This document shows positions 47,954-59,160 of a stretch of 64,000 bases of DNA, one piece after another (position 1 is the first letter of the stretch; each line of letters begins with the position of its first letter). This stretch comes from Rhinopithecus roxellana. Lineage: Eukaryota > Chordata > Mammalia > Primates > Cercopithecidae. The position numbers were made by a program, and so were the translations under genes. The stretch is taken from assembly GCF_007565055.1 (NCBI RefSeq), contig NC_044560.1:83023295-83087294 (forward strand), in the 5' to 3' direction. Below the pieces are notes generated by a model, which made no database searches, had not been told where the DNA came from, and worked only from the letters and a program-made list of their open reading frames with translations.

Positions 47954-48355
47954 ATTGGTCCTTTTAATGGTGTTCCATGGGTCCACTCGATTCTGTTCGT
48001 TTTTCTTCATTCTTTATTCTTTATGCTCCTCAGATTGGATAATTTTAATTGATCTGTCTCCAAGTTTGCTTTTTTTTTCTACCTGCTCATATCTGCTGTT
48101 GAACCCCTCTAGTGAGTTTTTTATTTCAGTAAGTGTACTTTTGAGCTCTAGAACATTTGTTTGGTTCCTTTTTATCGTTTCTTTTTATTGATATTCTCAT
48201 TTTATTCATATATTGTGTTTCAGATTTCCTTCAGTTCATTGTCCAGGTTTTTCTTTAACTCTTTGAGCATATTTAGGACAGTTGTTTTAGAATCTGTCTA
48301 GTAAGTCCAGTCTCTGGGCTTCGTCAGGGATGGTTTCCTATTTTATAAAATTATT

Positions 48356-48462
48356 TAAAATAGAAACGGGGTCTCCCTGTGTGACCCAGGATGGTCTCTA
48401 ACTCCTGGCCTCAGGCAGTCCTATCATCCTGGCCTCCCAAAGTGTTGAGATTGTAGGCAGCT
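48356..48462 (-). mobile_element. Alu right-arm fragment
   Basis: 'cggggtctccctgtgtgacc' to 'ttgagattgtaggcag'; old. Confidence 0.7.
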
Positions 48463-49022
48463 AGAAATGGTTTCTACTTTATTCCGTGAATGGGCCATGC
48501 TTCCCTGTTTTTTTGTGTGTCCATGCGCCTTATTATTTTTTAAAGACAATTTTTAAATGGCAAAAAAGTTATTTTATGTTTATCTGCCATATCTAGTGTT
48601 TTTCATTTTGTGGAGATCCGAGTTTCCATCTGGTATCCTTTTCCTTCTACTTTGAAGAATTTTAGCATTTCTTTAGTGCAGGTCAGCTAGAGAAGTCTCT
48701 CAGCTTTTGTTTATCTGAAAAAATCTTTATTAATAATATTTTTAATTTAGCTCATGACCTGCTGAATTGCTTTCATTTCAAAAAGTATATTTGTTGAATA
48801 TAAAATTCTAGTTTACCAGGTTTTGTTTTTTTTTTTTTCCGGAACATTAAAAATGTTTTGTTGTTTTCTGAGTTAGGTTTCTGACAAGAAGCTAGGCCAT
48901 TCTTACCTTTGGTCTTCTATACGTAATAGGTCTTTATCTGGCTGCTTTTAAGATTTTTAATCTTGCTTAAGGATTAGTATAACTTTTAGGGTTAATGGGA
49001 TTAGATCTGGAAAATTTTTAGT

Positions 49023-49024
<2 letters not shown>

Positions 49025-49062
<38 letters not shown>

Positions 49063-49643
49063 AGACGGAGTCTCGCTCTGTCTCCCGGGCTGGAGTACAG
49101 TGGCCGGATCTCAGCTCACTGCAAGCTGCACCTCCCGGGTTTATGCCATTCTCCTGCCTCAGCCTCCCGAGTAGTTGGGACTACAGGCGCCCGCCACCAC
49201 GCCCGGCTAGTTTTTTGTATTTTTTAGTAGAGACGGGGTTTCACCGTGTTAGCCAGGATGGTCTCGATCTCCTGACCTCGTGATCCGCCCGCCTCGGCCT
49301 CCCAAAGTGCTGGGATTACAGGCTTGAGCCACCGCACCCGGCCTTTTTTTTTTTTTTTTTTTAGACAGGGTCTCACTCTATTGCCCAGGCTGTAGTGCAG
49401 TGGCATGATCTTGGCTCACTGCAACCTCTGCCTCCCAGATTCAAGTGATTCTCCTTCCTCAGCCTCCTCAGTAGCTGGGATTACAGGCACCAGCTACCAC
49501 GCCTGGCTAATTTTTATATTTTTAGTAGAGACAGGCTTTCACCATGTTGGCTAGGCTGGTCCGGAATTCCTGGCCTCAACTGATCCATCTGCCTTGGCCT
49601 CCCAACGTATTGGGATTACAGGCGTGAGCCACCATACCCTGCC
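49025..49643 (-). mobile_element. AluY and older Alu
   Basis: 49025-49343 is a young copy with a T-run of about 36. 49345-49643 is older and directly adjacent. Confidence 0.9.
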
Positions 49644-49839
49644 AGTTTTAAGTCTTTGCTTGTAAGTGTTTTTCTGTCCCTCAATTTTTTTTTTGCTATG
49701 AATCTAGTTACTAATATATTAGAGCACTTGATGCCATCCTACTATCTACTGAAGTGTCATTTCTGGATATCACTTTTGACTGATTTTTCTCCTATGGGTG
49801 ACAATTTTTCTGCTTCTTGGCATGTATAGTACTTTTTGT

Positions 49840-50296
49840 TGTTTGTTTGTTTGGAGACAGTCTCCCTCTGTCACCAGGCTGGAGTGCAGTGGCACGATCT
49901 CTGCTCACTGCAGCTTCCACCTCCCTGGTTCAAGCAATTCTCCTGCCTCAGCTTCCCGAGTAGCTGGGACTACAGGTGCGTGCCACCACGCTCAGCTAAT
50001 TTTTGTGTTTTTAGTAGAGATGAGGTTTCACCATGTTGCCCAGGATGGTCTCAATCTCTGACCTCGTGATCCACCGACCTCAGCCTCCCAATGTGCTGGG
50101 ATTACAGCCGTGAGCCACCACACCCCAGCTGTTTTTGTTTTTTTAGAGACAGGGTCTCACTGTGTTGCCCAAGCTGGAGTACAGTGGTGAAGTCATAGCT
50201 CACTGCATCCTTGAACTCCTAGGTTCTTCAAGCTCTCCTCCCACCTCAGCCTTCCAAAGTGCTGTAATTTATAGGCATGGGCCACCATGCCTGGCT
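49840..50296 (-). mobile_element. Alu and partial Alu
   Basis: 49840-50129 is a full reverse copy. 50135-50296 keeps the left-arm start and the end but lacks the middle. Confidence 0.83.
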
Positions 50297-51005
50297 CTGG
50301 CCCATAAGTTTTAATTGGATTCCAAGCATTGTGAATTTTATGTTTTTAATGTCTGGATTTTGTTGTCTTTTTTTAATGGATGTGGGACGTTTTATAGCTG
50401 TTCTGTTTTAGCAGTGTAAAGCTTGTTTTTAAGCTTCAATAGTAGCCTTTTCTGGGAATAGTTTCATCCCACTACTAAGCCACGTCCCTTCTAGGGTCTC
50501 TACTATGCCCTGAGTGATCAGGGAGAAATCTCCATTCAGATTTGTCTAAAGTATTTCAGCCCTGTGCGAGCTCTGGAAACGGTTGAGCTTACGTACAGCT
50601 TCTCAGTTGCCTTTTGCATGACTCATGGAGCTTCACCCAGCATGTATATCCTTAGTCTTCAGCAAAGATTTAGGGAACCCCAAACAGATTTCCCAATTTT
50701 TTTTTTTTTCTGCCTATTTCTCTCCTCGCTGGAATGCTGTCTCACTGTTTTCAGCCACCTCAATCTCACTGAAGTCTCTAGTCTCTCCTCCACTAGTGAG
50801 ATTTCCGTGGTGCTGTTTGGGACTCCTCTTCTGCTATAGAATGTGCCTCTGGGCAGAAAGCCAAGGAGACAAGTAGGGCTCACTTAATTTGTTTCCCTCT
50901 CTTGGAGAATCACAATTCTGCATTGCTATTGCCCGATGTCTGAAACAGTTTATAGCAACAGGGGAAATCCTATCCCTCTTATTCCATCATGGCTGGAAAT
51001 GGAAG

Positions 51006-53160
51006 TGATAACCGTGTTAATATACAACAAAATTAAAAGGGCAACAAAGGGCATTGTTAAGAAATAATTTGGCTCGCTTCATAACACTTCTATTCACAGT
51101 CAAGATACAACAGTTCTAAATTTGTTGTATGCTTCTAATGAAATAGTATTAAAATACATAAAGCAAAATTAAACTACGGGGTAAAATGGCTACATTCACT
51201 ATAGATAAGGAAAACATTAGTGAAGTGAAACATTAATAGAAGAGTTGGACAACATGATGGGCGTGGTGGCTCATGCCTATAATCCCAGCACTTTGGGAGG
51301 CTGAGGCAGGGGGATCGTTTGAGGACAGGAGTTCAAGACCAGCCTAGATAACATAGGGAGACCCCATCTGTACAAAAAAAACTTAAAAAATAGCGGTAGT
51401 ATGAACCTGTAGTCCCAGCTACTCAGGCTAAGGCAAGAGAATTGTTTTACTCCTGGAAGTTGAGGCTGTGGTGAGCCGTGATCATGCACTGCACTCCAGC
51501 CTAGGCAACAGAGTGAGGCCCTATCTCAAAAAATAAATGAATAAATAAAGAACAACATGATGACAACTTAATTTAATGGACATGATATTCAGAAAGCCAT
51601 GCATAATAATTTAAGGATACAGATTATTTTCAAGCACACATGGGACACTTATGTAAATTGAGTAAATCAAAAGTAATTAGATATTTAGAACTGAATTACA
51701 ATACAAATATTAATTTGAATGAAATTTATAAGCCTTAGAAAGGTAATATAGAAGTATAGTGTGGTGCCAGCCACAGTGGCTTGCACCTGTCATCCCAGCA
51801 CTTTGGGAGGCTGAGGCAGGCAAATCATAAGGTTAGGAGTTCGAGACCTGCGTGACCAACATGGTGAAACCCCGTCTCGACTAAAACTACAAAAAATTAA
51901 CCATGCATGGTGTTGGGCACCTGTAGTCCCAGTTACTAGGGAGGCTGAGGCAGGAGAATGATGTGAACCCGGGAGGCAGAGCTTGTAGTGAGCCGAGATT
52001 TGCCACTGCACTCCAGTCTGGGAGACAGAGTGAGACTCTGTCTCAAAAAAAAGTATAGTGTAAACATTAAATACTTAGGTATACAACTTAAATTAGAAAA
52101 AATGTAGAAAGGAGATAGAAATCATACAGTAGAGAAGACTCAACGAAGCCAAAACTTAAATCTTTCAAAAGACTAAAATCAAAATAGTCAAGTCGGCCGG
52201 GTGCAGTGACTTACGCCTGTAATCCAACACTTTGGGAGGCCAAGGCGGGCAGATCACAAGGTCAGGAGATCAAGACCACGGTGAAACCCCATCTCTACTA
52301 AAAGTACAAAAAATTAGCCGGGCGCGGTGGTAGGTGCTTGTAGTCCCAGCTATTCAGGGGGCTGAGGCAGGAGAATGGCGTAAACCTGGGAGGCAGAGCT
52401 TGCAGTGAGCCGAGATTGCACCATTGCACTCCAGCCTGGGAGACAGGGTGAGACTCCGTCTCAATTAAAAAAAAAAAAAAAAAGGTCAAGTCTCTGGTGA
52501 AGTTTCTTAAGAACAAAAGAGGGCACAAATTAGACAATATTAAGGATGAAGAAAGTACACAGGCACAGATTTAAAAGAACATGAACAGTCTGGGCACGGT
52601 GGCTCACGCCTGTATTCCCAGCACTTTGGGAGGCCAAGGCAGGCAGATCACCTGAGGTCAGGAGTTCGAGATCAGCCTGGCCAACATGGTAAAACCCTGT
52701 CTCTACTGAAAATACAAAAATTAGCCAGACGTGGTGGCAGGCTCCTGTAGTCCCAGCTACGCGGGAGGGTGAGGCAGGAGAATCATTTGAACCTGGGAGG
52801 CATAGGTTTCAGTGAGCCAAGATCGTGCCATTGCACTCCAGCTTGGGCAGCAAAAGTGAAACTGTCTCAAAAAAAGAAAGAAAAATATTTAAAAATATAG
52901 AAACAAACATTTTTCACAGAAGGGGAAACATATGGCTAATAACATGAAATCTAACCTCATTAGTAATCTGGGATATGCAAATAATCAGCTCTGTGAAATA
53001 CTTTATGACACTCAGTAGATTGTCAAAAGTGATGATTCCAAGTATTGGTCAAGATATATGTCAGTGGCAGTACATTGGAAGACAACTTTGGCACTAGCTG
53101 GTCAAGTTAACATTTATTTACCTACAATTGAGTCATTCATTGCTTAGAACAGCAGTTCTT
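51006..53160 (+). mobile_element. L1M-like fragments carrying four + Alus
   Basis: Alus at 51255-51548, 51765-52053, 52195-52484 and 52590-52877. Between and after them lies L1-like text, clearest at 52,880-53,100 ('aacctcattagtaatctggg', an ORF2-region signature). 51,006-51,254 and 51,550-51,764 are AT-rich and not firmly assigned. Confidence 0.65.
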
Positions 53161-53885
53161 GGCTGGGTGTGTTTGCTCACACCTATAGTCCCAGCACTTT
53201 GGGAGGCTAAGGCAGGTGGATCACCTGAGGTCAGGAGTTTGAGACCATCCTGGCCAACATGGTGAGACCCTGTCTCTACTGAAAATACAAACATTATTCA
53301 GTTGTGGTGGCGTACGCCTGTAATCCCAGCTACTCGGAAGGCTGAGGCAGGAGAATCACTTGAGCCTGGGAGGCAGAGGTTTCAGTGAGCCGATATTGTG
53401 CCACTGCACTCCAGCCTGGGTGACAGAGCGAGACCCTGTCTCAATAAAAAAAAAGAACAGCAGTTCTCAAAGTGTGGTCTGCAGATCCCTGGGATTACAG
53501 GTGGGGAGCCACTGTGCCTGGTGTGTTTCTGTTTTAAAGATTAAATTCTGAAGCAATAAAAGTTAAAGGAGCTTGTCCAAGGTTGCACAGCTAACAAGTA
53601 GAAGGATCAGGATTTGAACGCAGACAACCTGACTCTAGGGCCCACACTTTTAACTACTAAGCTTATACCAATTGCTGTAATACCACCTGTTTAGCAAGCT
53701 TATTGTAATAAAACGAGACAGGGACTGAGGGGCAGGTAGAGATGTCAGGTGCTTATTGAGAGCTCCTAGATGGCTGTATTCCTCCCAGAGTAGGGGAGGG
53801 TGAAGGGTAGGTAGGGACAGAAGTCTAGTGAAAAGGAAATGCTGTCCTCTCAAGAGTCTTTGGCAATGTGTATCTTTTCTTCTAG
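53161..53885 (+). repeat. Alu, MIR and unique sequence before exon 2
   Basis: 53161-53457 Alu. 53560-53680 MIR (+), 'ttgtccaaggttgcacagct'. 53,681-53,885 unique, ending in the exon 2 acceptor. Confidence 0.82.
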
Positions 53886-54019
53886 AGACCATGGCGAGCC
53901 CAGGGAAAGACAATTATCGAATGAAGAGCTATAAGAACAATGCTCTAAACCCTGAAGAAATGAGACGAAGAAGAGAGGAAGAGGGCATTCAGCTCCGGAA
54001 GCAGAAGCGTGAGCAACAA
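53886..54019 (+). CDS. KPNA6: KPNA6 exon 2: start of IBB domain
   Basis: 134 bp, codon 2 (split) to residue 46. It contains in-frame Met4 at 53891 and the basic clusters RRRR (28-31) and RKQKR (39-43) that bind importin-beta1 and, when free, fold back into the NLS groove. It ends in Gln-Gln before GTGAGT. Alus of + orientation lie on both sides, and the first - strand Alu downstream begins near 54,938. Confidence 0.97.
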
Positions 54020-54111
54020 GTGAGTTAACGGGAGTATTCTCAAACATACTATTCTGGGAAACAAGGCCCCTGTGGTTGGCCTCCACTGTGCACCCTGACT
54101 TTCCCTGTAGA

Positions 54112-54771
54112 AAAGCAACTTACTGAGGCCGGGCGCGGTGGCTCAAGCCTGTAATCCCGGCACTTTGGGAGGCCGAGACAGGCGGATCACGAGGTCAGGA
54201 GATCCAGACCATCCTGGCTAACACGGTGAAACTCCGTCTCTACAAAAAAATACAAAAAGCTAGCCGGGCGAGATGGCGGGCGCCTGTTGTCCCAGCTACT
54301 CAGGAGGCTGAGGCAGGAGAATGGCGTAAACCCGGGAGGCGGAGCTTGCAGTGAGCTGAGATCTGGCCACTGCACTCCAGCCTGGGAGACAGAGCGAGAC
54401 TCCGTCTCAACAAAAAAAAAAAAAGAAAGAAAGAAAGAAAGAAAAGCAACTTACTAGGCAGGCGTGGTGGCTCATGCCTGTAATCCCAGCACTTTGGTAG
54501 TCCAAGGCAGGCGGATCACCTGAGGTCAGGAGTTCGAGACCAGCCTGGCCAATATGGTGAAACTTCTTTTTCTCTTCTAAAGATACAGAAATTAGCCAGA
54601 CATGGTGGCATGTGCCTGTAATCTCAGCTACTTGGGAGACTGAAGCAGGAGAACTGCTTGAACCTGGGATGCGGAGGTTGCAGGAGCCAAGATCGTGCCA
54701 TTGCACTCCAGCCTGGGCAACTCCATCTCAAAAAAAAAAAAAACAAAAAGAAAAGAAAAGTAGCTTACTTA
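54112..54771 (+). mobile_element. AluY and Alu in tandem with three target-site copies
   Basis: AluY at 54128-54441 ends in a GAAA-type tail; Alu at 54456-54755. 'aaaagcaacttact' occurs near 54,112 and again near 54,442, with 'aaaagtagcttact' near 54,757. Confidence 0.9.
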
Positions 54772-54937
54772 CTGAGTGAGCTACTCATCCAGATTCCTTT
54801 GTTGTCAATAAATGTTGGGAGCTTTGAGAAAGAGAAAACTGACCATATCCCCTTTTCACAAGTTAGACCAACTTAGACATCATTTATGTCTTTACTATAA
54901 CATTCTAGTTCTAGCTCCTTGTTACCTTTTCTTTTCT

Positions 54938-55795
54938 TTTTTTTTTTTTTTTTTTTTTTTTTTGAGATGGAGTCTCGCTCTGTCACCTAGGCTGGAGTGC
55001 AATGGCACGATCTCCGCTCACTGCAACCTCTGCCTCCTGGGTTCAGGTGATTCTCCTGCCTTAGCCTCCTGAGTAGCTGAGACTACAGGCGCCTGCCACC
55101 ACGTCCAGTTAACTTTTTATATTTTTAGTAGAGACTGGGTTTCACCATGTTGGCCAGCCTGATCTCAAACTCCCGACCTTGTGCTCTGCCCGGATCTGCC
55201 CACCTCAGCCTCCCACAGTACTGGGATTACAGGCATAAACCACCGTGCCCAACCCAAGACTATATTGATGCCTCATCATCTGCACTCCCACCCCACCCTG
55301 CCAACAGGTTCAGTCACCCAATTATTATTATTATTATTTTTTTTTTTTTGAGATAAGGTCTCACTCTGTCACCCAGGCTGGAGTGCAGTGAGTGACACGA
55401 TCTCAGCTCACTGCAGCCTCAGGCTCCAGAGCTCAAGTGATCCTTCCTCCTCAGCCTCCTGAGTAGCTGGGACTACAGGCATGTACCACCACGCCCGCCT
55501 AATTTTTGTGGATTTTTTGTGTGTGTGTGCAGTCAGGGTTTTGCCATGTTGCCCAGGCTGGTCTTGAACTCCTGAACTCAAGTGATCCACCTGCCCTGGC
55601 CTTCCAAAGTGCTGGGATTACAGGCATGCGCCACCATTCCTGGCCAGCCTAACCTGATTTTGCCCACCCTTTTGCTGTACTATCATTCCTTTTTTCTTTT
55701 TTTTTTTTTCTTTTTTTTTTTTAAAACAGGATCTTGCCCTGTTGCCCAGGTTGGTGTACAGTGGCGTGATCTTCGCCCACTGCTGCCTCTGCCTC
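54938..55795 (-). mobile_element. Two Alus and a truncated Alu
   Basis: 54938-55254, 55338-55645 (preceded by a TTA microsatellite) and a left-arm fragment at 55690-55795. Confidence 0.85.
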
Positions 55796-55828
55796 CAAGT
55801 CCTTGAATATCTTTTCCATGTCAGTATT

Positions 55829-56322
55829 CAGTAGTCTCCTCTTCTCTTCGTGGAATACATTCCAGGACCCACAGTGGATGCCTGAAACTGCAGATATTAC
55901 TGAACCTTACATATACTATGTTTTTTCCCATATTTTTATCTTTTTACTTAAAGCACTTTACAGCTTCTGTCTGGCACATTTGAATTGCCGGCATCACTAC
56001 TCTTGCACTTTGGGGCCATTATTAAGTAAAATAAGGGTTACTTGAACACGAGCAACTGCCACCTGATAACCAAGTTGGTTACTAAGTGACTAACTGGCAG
56101 CAGTGTATACAGCATGGAGTGGATACACTGGACAAAGAATGTTCACATCCTGGGCCAGACAGAACGGGATAGCATGAGATTTCATCACTACTCAGAATGG
56201 CATGCAATTTATAACTTATGAATTGTTCATTTCTGGAATTTTCTGTTTAATATTTTCAGACCACAGTTGACTGGATAATTAAAATAATAGAAAGCAAAAC
56301 TGTGGATAAGGGGAGACTAATG
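55829..56322 (+). mobile_element. Second MER2-type DNA transposon
   Basis: Starts 'cagtagtctcctcttctctt', ends 'ggataaggggagactaatg', with TA following at 56323. It shares with the 42,869 copy 'cactttggggccattatta', 'gtggatacactggacaaag' and 'acttatgaattgtt'. Non-autonomous. Confidence 0.75.
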
Positions 56323-56455
56323 TATAAAACTTGGCCTCATTTCTCAGCTACTGTAGTATATCCTTGTCAGTTAATGCCATAATTTAACATTGGATTGTTC
56401 TTTTCTTTTTTTTTGGTTCAGAGAGTACTCTTAACCACTGTCTCTTTACTTCCAG

Positions 56456-56548
56456 CTTTTTAAACGGAGAAATGTGGAGCTGATTAATGAAGAAGCTGCC
56501 ATGTTCGATAGTCTTCTCATGGACTCTTATGTGAGCTCTACCACTGGG
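56456..56548 (+). CDS. KPNA6: KPNA6 exon 3: end of IBB domain and linker
   Basis: 93 bp, residues 47-77, phase 0 at both ends. It begins Leu-Phe-Lys-Arg-Arg; the KRR at 49-51 is the IBB segment that mimics an NLS in autoinhibition. An acidic linker follows (NEEAAMFDS). The acceptor is TTCCAG and the donor GTAAGG. Confidence 0.97.
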
Positions 56549-57850
56549 GTAAGGCCCCTGCATGTGCCTCAGGCTGACCTGGAAAGTACCTGCTTCTAAG
56601 AACAGAAATTGGGCCATTCACATCATCTACTAGCTTTGCCAGTAACCATGACAAGTTCTTTCCTCTGTGGACCCTTTTGTCAGCTTCAGAAGTCAATAAT
56701 ATTCAACTGTTTTAGAAATATCTGAGGAAACATTTAAGGGAAGCCATCAGTTGCCTCAGAATTAGGAATCACTTTTCAAATGTCCCAACTTGAAGCACCT
56801 ATAGATTAAACAGACCCCTTCTCCTGAGCCTGTCTATTATGCCATCTTCTTGCCCTCAATTTTTTAGAAAACAGGATGCCAAGCAGAATTATGTGCTCAC
56901 ATCTGACTGTAATGTTGGTTTGCAACGTTCTAAACTTGTTTTATGTTCTAGGAGAGTGTGATCACAAGAGAGATGGTGGAGATGCTCTTTTCTGATGATT
57001 CTGACCTGCAGTTAGCAACCACACAGAAATTCCGGAAACTGCTCTCCAAAGGTACAAAGCCTGGCCCTTCTCAGAGAGGCCCTATGTGATTTAGCCTCTT
57101 TTCTCTTCACTAATGTCATCAACTACATGTGCCCTCACTCATTCTGCTCTAGCCCTACTGACCTTGGTGTTCCTTGTACAAGATAGACATTCCTACCTTC
57201 ACACTGGATATTTCCTCTGCCTGATGTCTTCTATTCCCAGATATCTGTGTAGCAACTCCCTTACTCCTATGATTAAATCCTAACTTCAACATTTTTATCT
57301 TTTTACCTTGCCCTGCATATTCTTCTCTTCTCCTCCCATCATATTTATTTTCTAACATAATAAAATGACTCTTCCCACTAGGATGTAAGCTGAGGGCAGA
57401 GAGTTTTGTTTTTGTTCCCTCCTGTGTCCTCTGTACCTAGAACTGTGTGGCACACCATAGGTACTTAATAAAAATTGAATGTATGATAGGAAAATACCTC
57501 TTGTTTCAGTTATCAAATAGTCTTCCCAAGAAGAGAATACTGGTCTTTCTCAAAAGGGAAATGTGTAGACCACGGTTGTTCATCCCTTAGGCATTCCTGT
57601 CTCCCACACCTTTCTTTGCTTACATTTAGTAAGCCAAAGATTAGGATTGGCTTTACTCTTTAACATTCCAACTGTATTATACAGTTCAAAGACGAGCAGA
57701 TATTGTTAAAACCACCTTACCAGAAGGGAGTTTGGGAATGTTTGTAAGGAGGGTGGTCAGAAGTATCTAAGAAGGATTGCAAGCTGACCCCTATGAAGGG
57801 ATCAGCAAAAGCTTCTCCTGCGTTTTTATTTTCCCTTCTCCCTTATCCAG
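56549..57850 (+). other. KPNA6: KPNA6 introns 3 and 4 (exon 4 between them)
   Basis: Intron 3 (56549-56951) and intron 4 (57052-57850) are free of Alus and contain no repeat I can name. Confidence 0.8.
56952..57051 (+). CDS. KPNA6: KPNA6 exon 4: linker to ARM1
   Basis: 100 bp, residues 78-110 plus the first base of Glu111. It encodes the acidic stretch before ARM1 and the QLATTQKFRKLLSK helix that starts ARM1. Acceptor TTCTAG, donor GTACAA, phase 1 exit. Confidence 0.97.
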
Positions 57851-57945
57851 AGCCTAGTCCTCCAATAGATGAAGTTATCAACACTCCAAGAGTGGTCGAT
57901 CGGTTCGTGGAGTTTCTGAAGAGGAATGAGAATTGTACATTACAG
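57851..57945 (+). CDS. KPNA6: KPNA6 exon 5: ARM1
   Basis: 95 bp, completes Glu111 and runs to Gln142. It contains PPIDEVI and the [11 protein letters not shown] helix of ARM1, leading into the cysteine-containing loop before ARM2. Acceptor TATCCAG, donor GTGAGG. Confidence 0.97.
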
Positions 57946-57967
57946 GTGAGGCCTGAAGGGAAGGGGT

Positions 57968-58290
57968 TTGTTTTGTCTTACTTTGTTTTTAATTTTTGGG
58001 GGATACAGGGTAGGTGTATGTATTTATGGGGTACATGAGATGTTTTGACACAGGCCTGCAATTTGAAGTAAGCAAATCATGGAGAATGGGGTATCCATTT
58101 CCTCAAGCATTTATCCTTTAAGTTGCAAACAATCCAATTATGCACTTTAAGTTATTTTAAATTGTGTAGTTATTATTGACTATAGTCACCCTATTGTGTT
58201 ATCAAATAGTAAGTCTTATTAATTCTTTCTGGGTTTTATTGTACCCATTACTTATCCCCACCTCACCCCCAGTCCCCCACTACTGGGAAG
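57968..58290 (-). mobile_element. L1 3' end fragment (L1MA/L1PB type)
   Basis: 'atagtcaccctattgtgtta' and 'tggggtatccatttcctcaa' are L1 3'-UTR text in reverse. It lies in intron 5, 22 bp after the donor of exon 5. Confidence 0.7.
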
Positions 58291-58599
58291 GGGTTATTAG
58301 ATGAAAGCCCTACTTCCAAGAAATTGCAGTGAGACGTTTCTATTGACATCTCTCTCAGGAAGTATACAAGTAATATTAGGAAACATTCAGGAGAAACTAT
58401 CAGTTCCCTCACAGCCAAAATCTCTTCCTTAAAACAATTTCAAAGGAAAGACACAAGACTATGATAGACTGATCATTCATTTATAAATCAGAGGGTTTAG
58501 TCCACTACCTGTGTCACCGAGGCAAATCGTTTAGCCTCTCTAGGTCTCTTGTTTCAGAGATGGGTGATGGGTCAATCCATTGGGACTTGCCAAAACTCA

Positions 58600-58790
58600 G
58601 CTGAAAGGGACTTTGAGAGACACATTTCATTCTAATCCTCATTTCAGAAATGAAGAAAGTGAAGCTCAGGAAATAAAAAAGTGACCTGGCAAAGGATGCA
58701 TAAGTTCTGTGGTAGTGCAGGACTAAACCTGGGACCCTAGAAACCCAATGTCTTATTCCCATGTATATCACATCACTGCATCTTCCCACT
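58600..58790 (+). repeat. MIR element in intron 5
   Basis: 'tcctcatttcagaaatgaag' and 'ctaaacctgggaccctagaa' follow the MIR order. Diverged. Confidence 0.6.
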
Positions 58791-58818
58791 CTCTAAAGAC
58801 GGGAGGGGAAAGGCTTGT

Positions 58819-58820
<2 letters not shown>

Positions 58821-58873
<53 letters not shown>
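58821..58873 (+). repeat. (TG)n microsatellite, about 26 units
   Basis: Uninterrupted TG from 58821 to 58873 in intron 5, ending 155 bp before the exon 6 acceptor. Likely length-variable. Its reverse strand gives false Thr/His-repeat frames. Confidence 0.97.
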
Positions 58874-58876
<3 letters not shown>

Positions 58877-59028
58877 AAATTCGTGGGCAAGAGACTTGCT
58901 TGTGTTTTGTGAGGTTGTTTTTGGTTTTTTAAATTCATGGGCAGGAGGCTTACTGTTCTGAGCCAGCTGATAGGCATGGCTGCTCAGTCTGAAATGACCT
59001 TTCAATCATTACTTAATCTCACTTTCAG

Positions 59029-59160
59029 TTTGAAGCCGCCTGGGCTCTAACGAATATTGCCTCTGGAACCTCTCAGCAGACCAAAATTGTCATTGAAGCA
59101 GGGGCTGTCCCCATTTTTATAGAGCTGCTTAATTCAGACTTTGAGGATGTTCAGGAACAG
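59029..59160 (+). CDS. KPNA6: KPNA6 exon 6: ARM2
   Basis: 132 bp, residues 143-186. It holds the first groove pair W147/N151 in FEAAWALTNIASG, part of the major NLS-binding site, and the next helix with VPIFIELL. Phase 0 at both ends. Acceptor TTTCAG, donor GTAATG. Confidence 0.97.

Larger units (their letters stand above)
45410..51005 (-). mobile_element. HAL1-like half-L1, near full length, split by Alus
   Basis: Read in reverse it starts near 51,000 (tccatcatggctggaaatgg), runs through a 5' region to 50,300, then ORF1 pieces at 48,200-48,340, 47,390-47,515, 46,925-47,065 and 46,090-46,222, and ends in a 3' region at 45,410-45,782 with no ORF2. ORF1 residues such as KAKDRILKAARKKRLITYKG and QVEMKGH identify the L1 RNA-binding protein. 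48,463-49,020 resembles a second ORF1-type segment, so two related elements may be joined here. All frames are broken. Confidence 0.6.
4658..53885 (+). other. KPNA6: KPNA6 intron 1 (49.2 kb, repeat-packed)
   Basis: The donor is GTGAGTGAGG at 4658; the acceptor is a pyrimidine tract ending TTCTTCTAG at 53885. Phase 1. It holds about 90 Alus or fragments, a Tigger1, a MER2-type element, a HAL1-like element, L1M and L2 pieces and MIRs, listed separately. The longest Alu-free stretches are 7,313-8,627, 25,779-28,170 and 38,586-39,878. No extra coding exon is apparent. Confidence 0.93.
54020..56455 (+). other. KPNA6: KPNA6 intron 2
   Basis: 2,436 bp, phase 0. Five Alus or fragments fill 54,128-55,800, followed by a MER2-type DNA transposon at 55,829-56,322. 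Confidence 0.9.

Noticed and set aside
58768..59005. Frames with long Thr-His repeats in reverse
   Set aside because: Translation of the (TG)n microsatellite.
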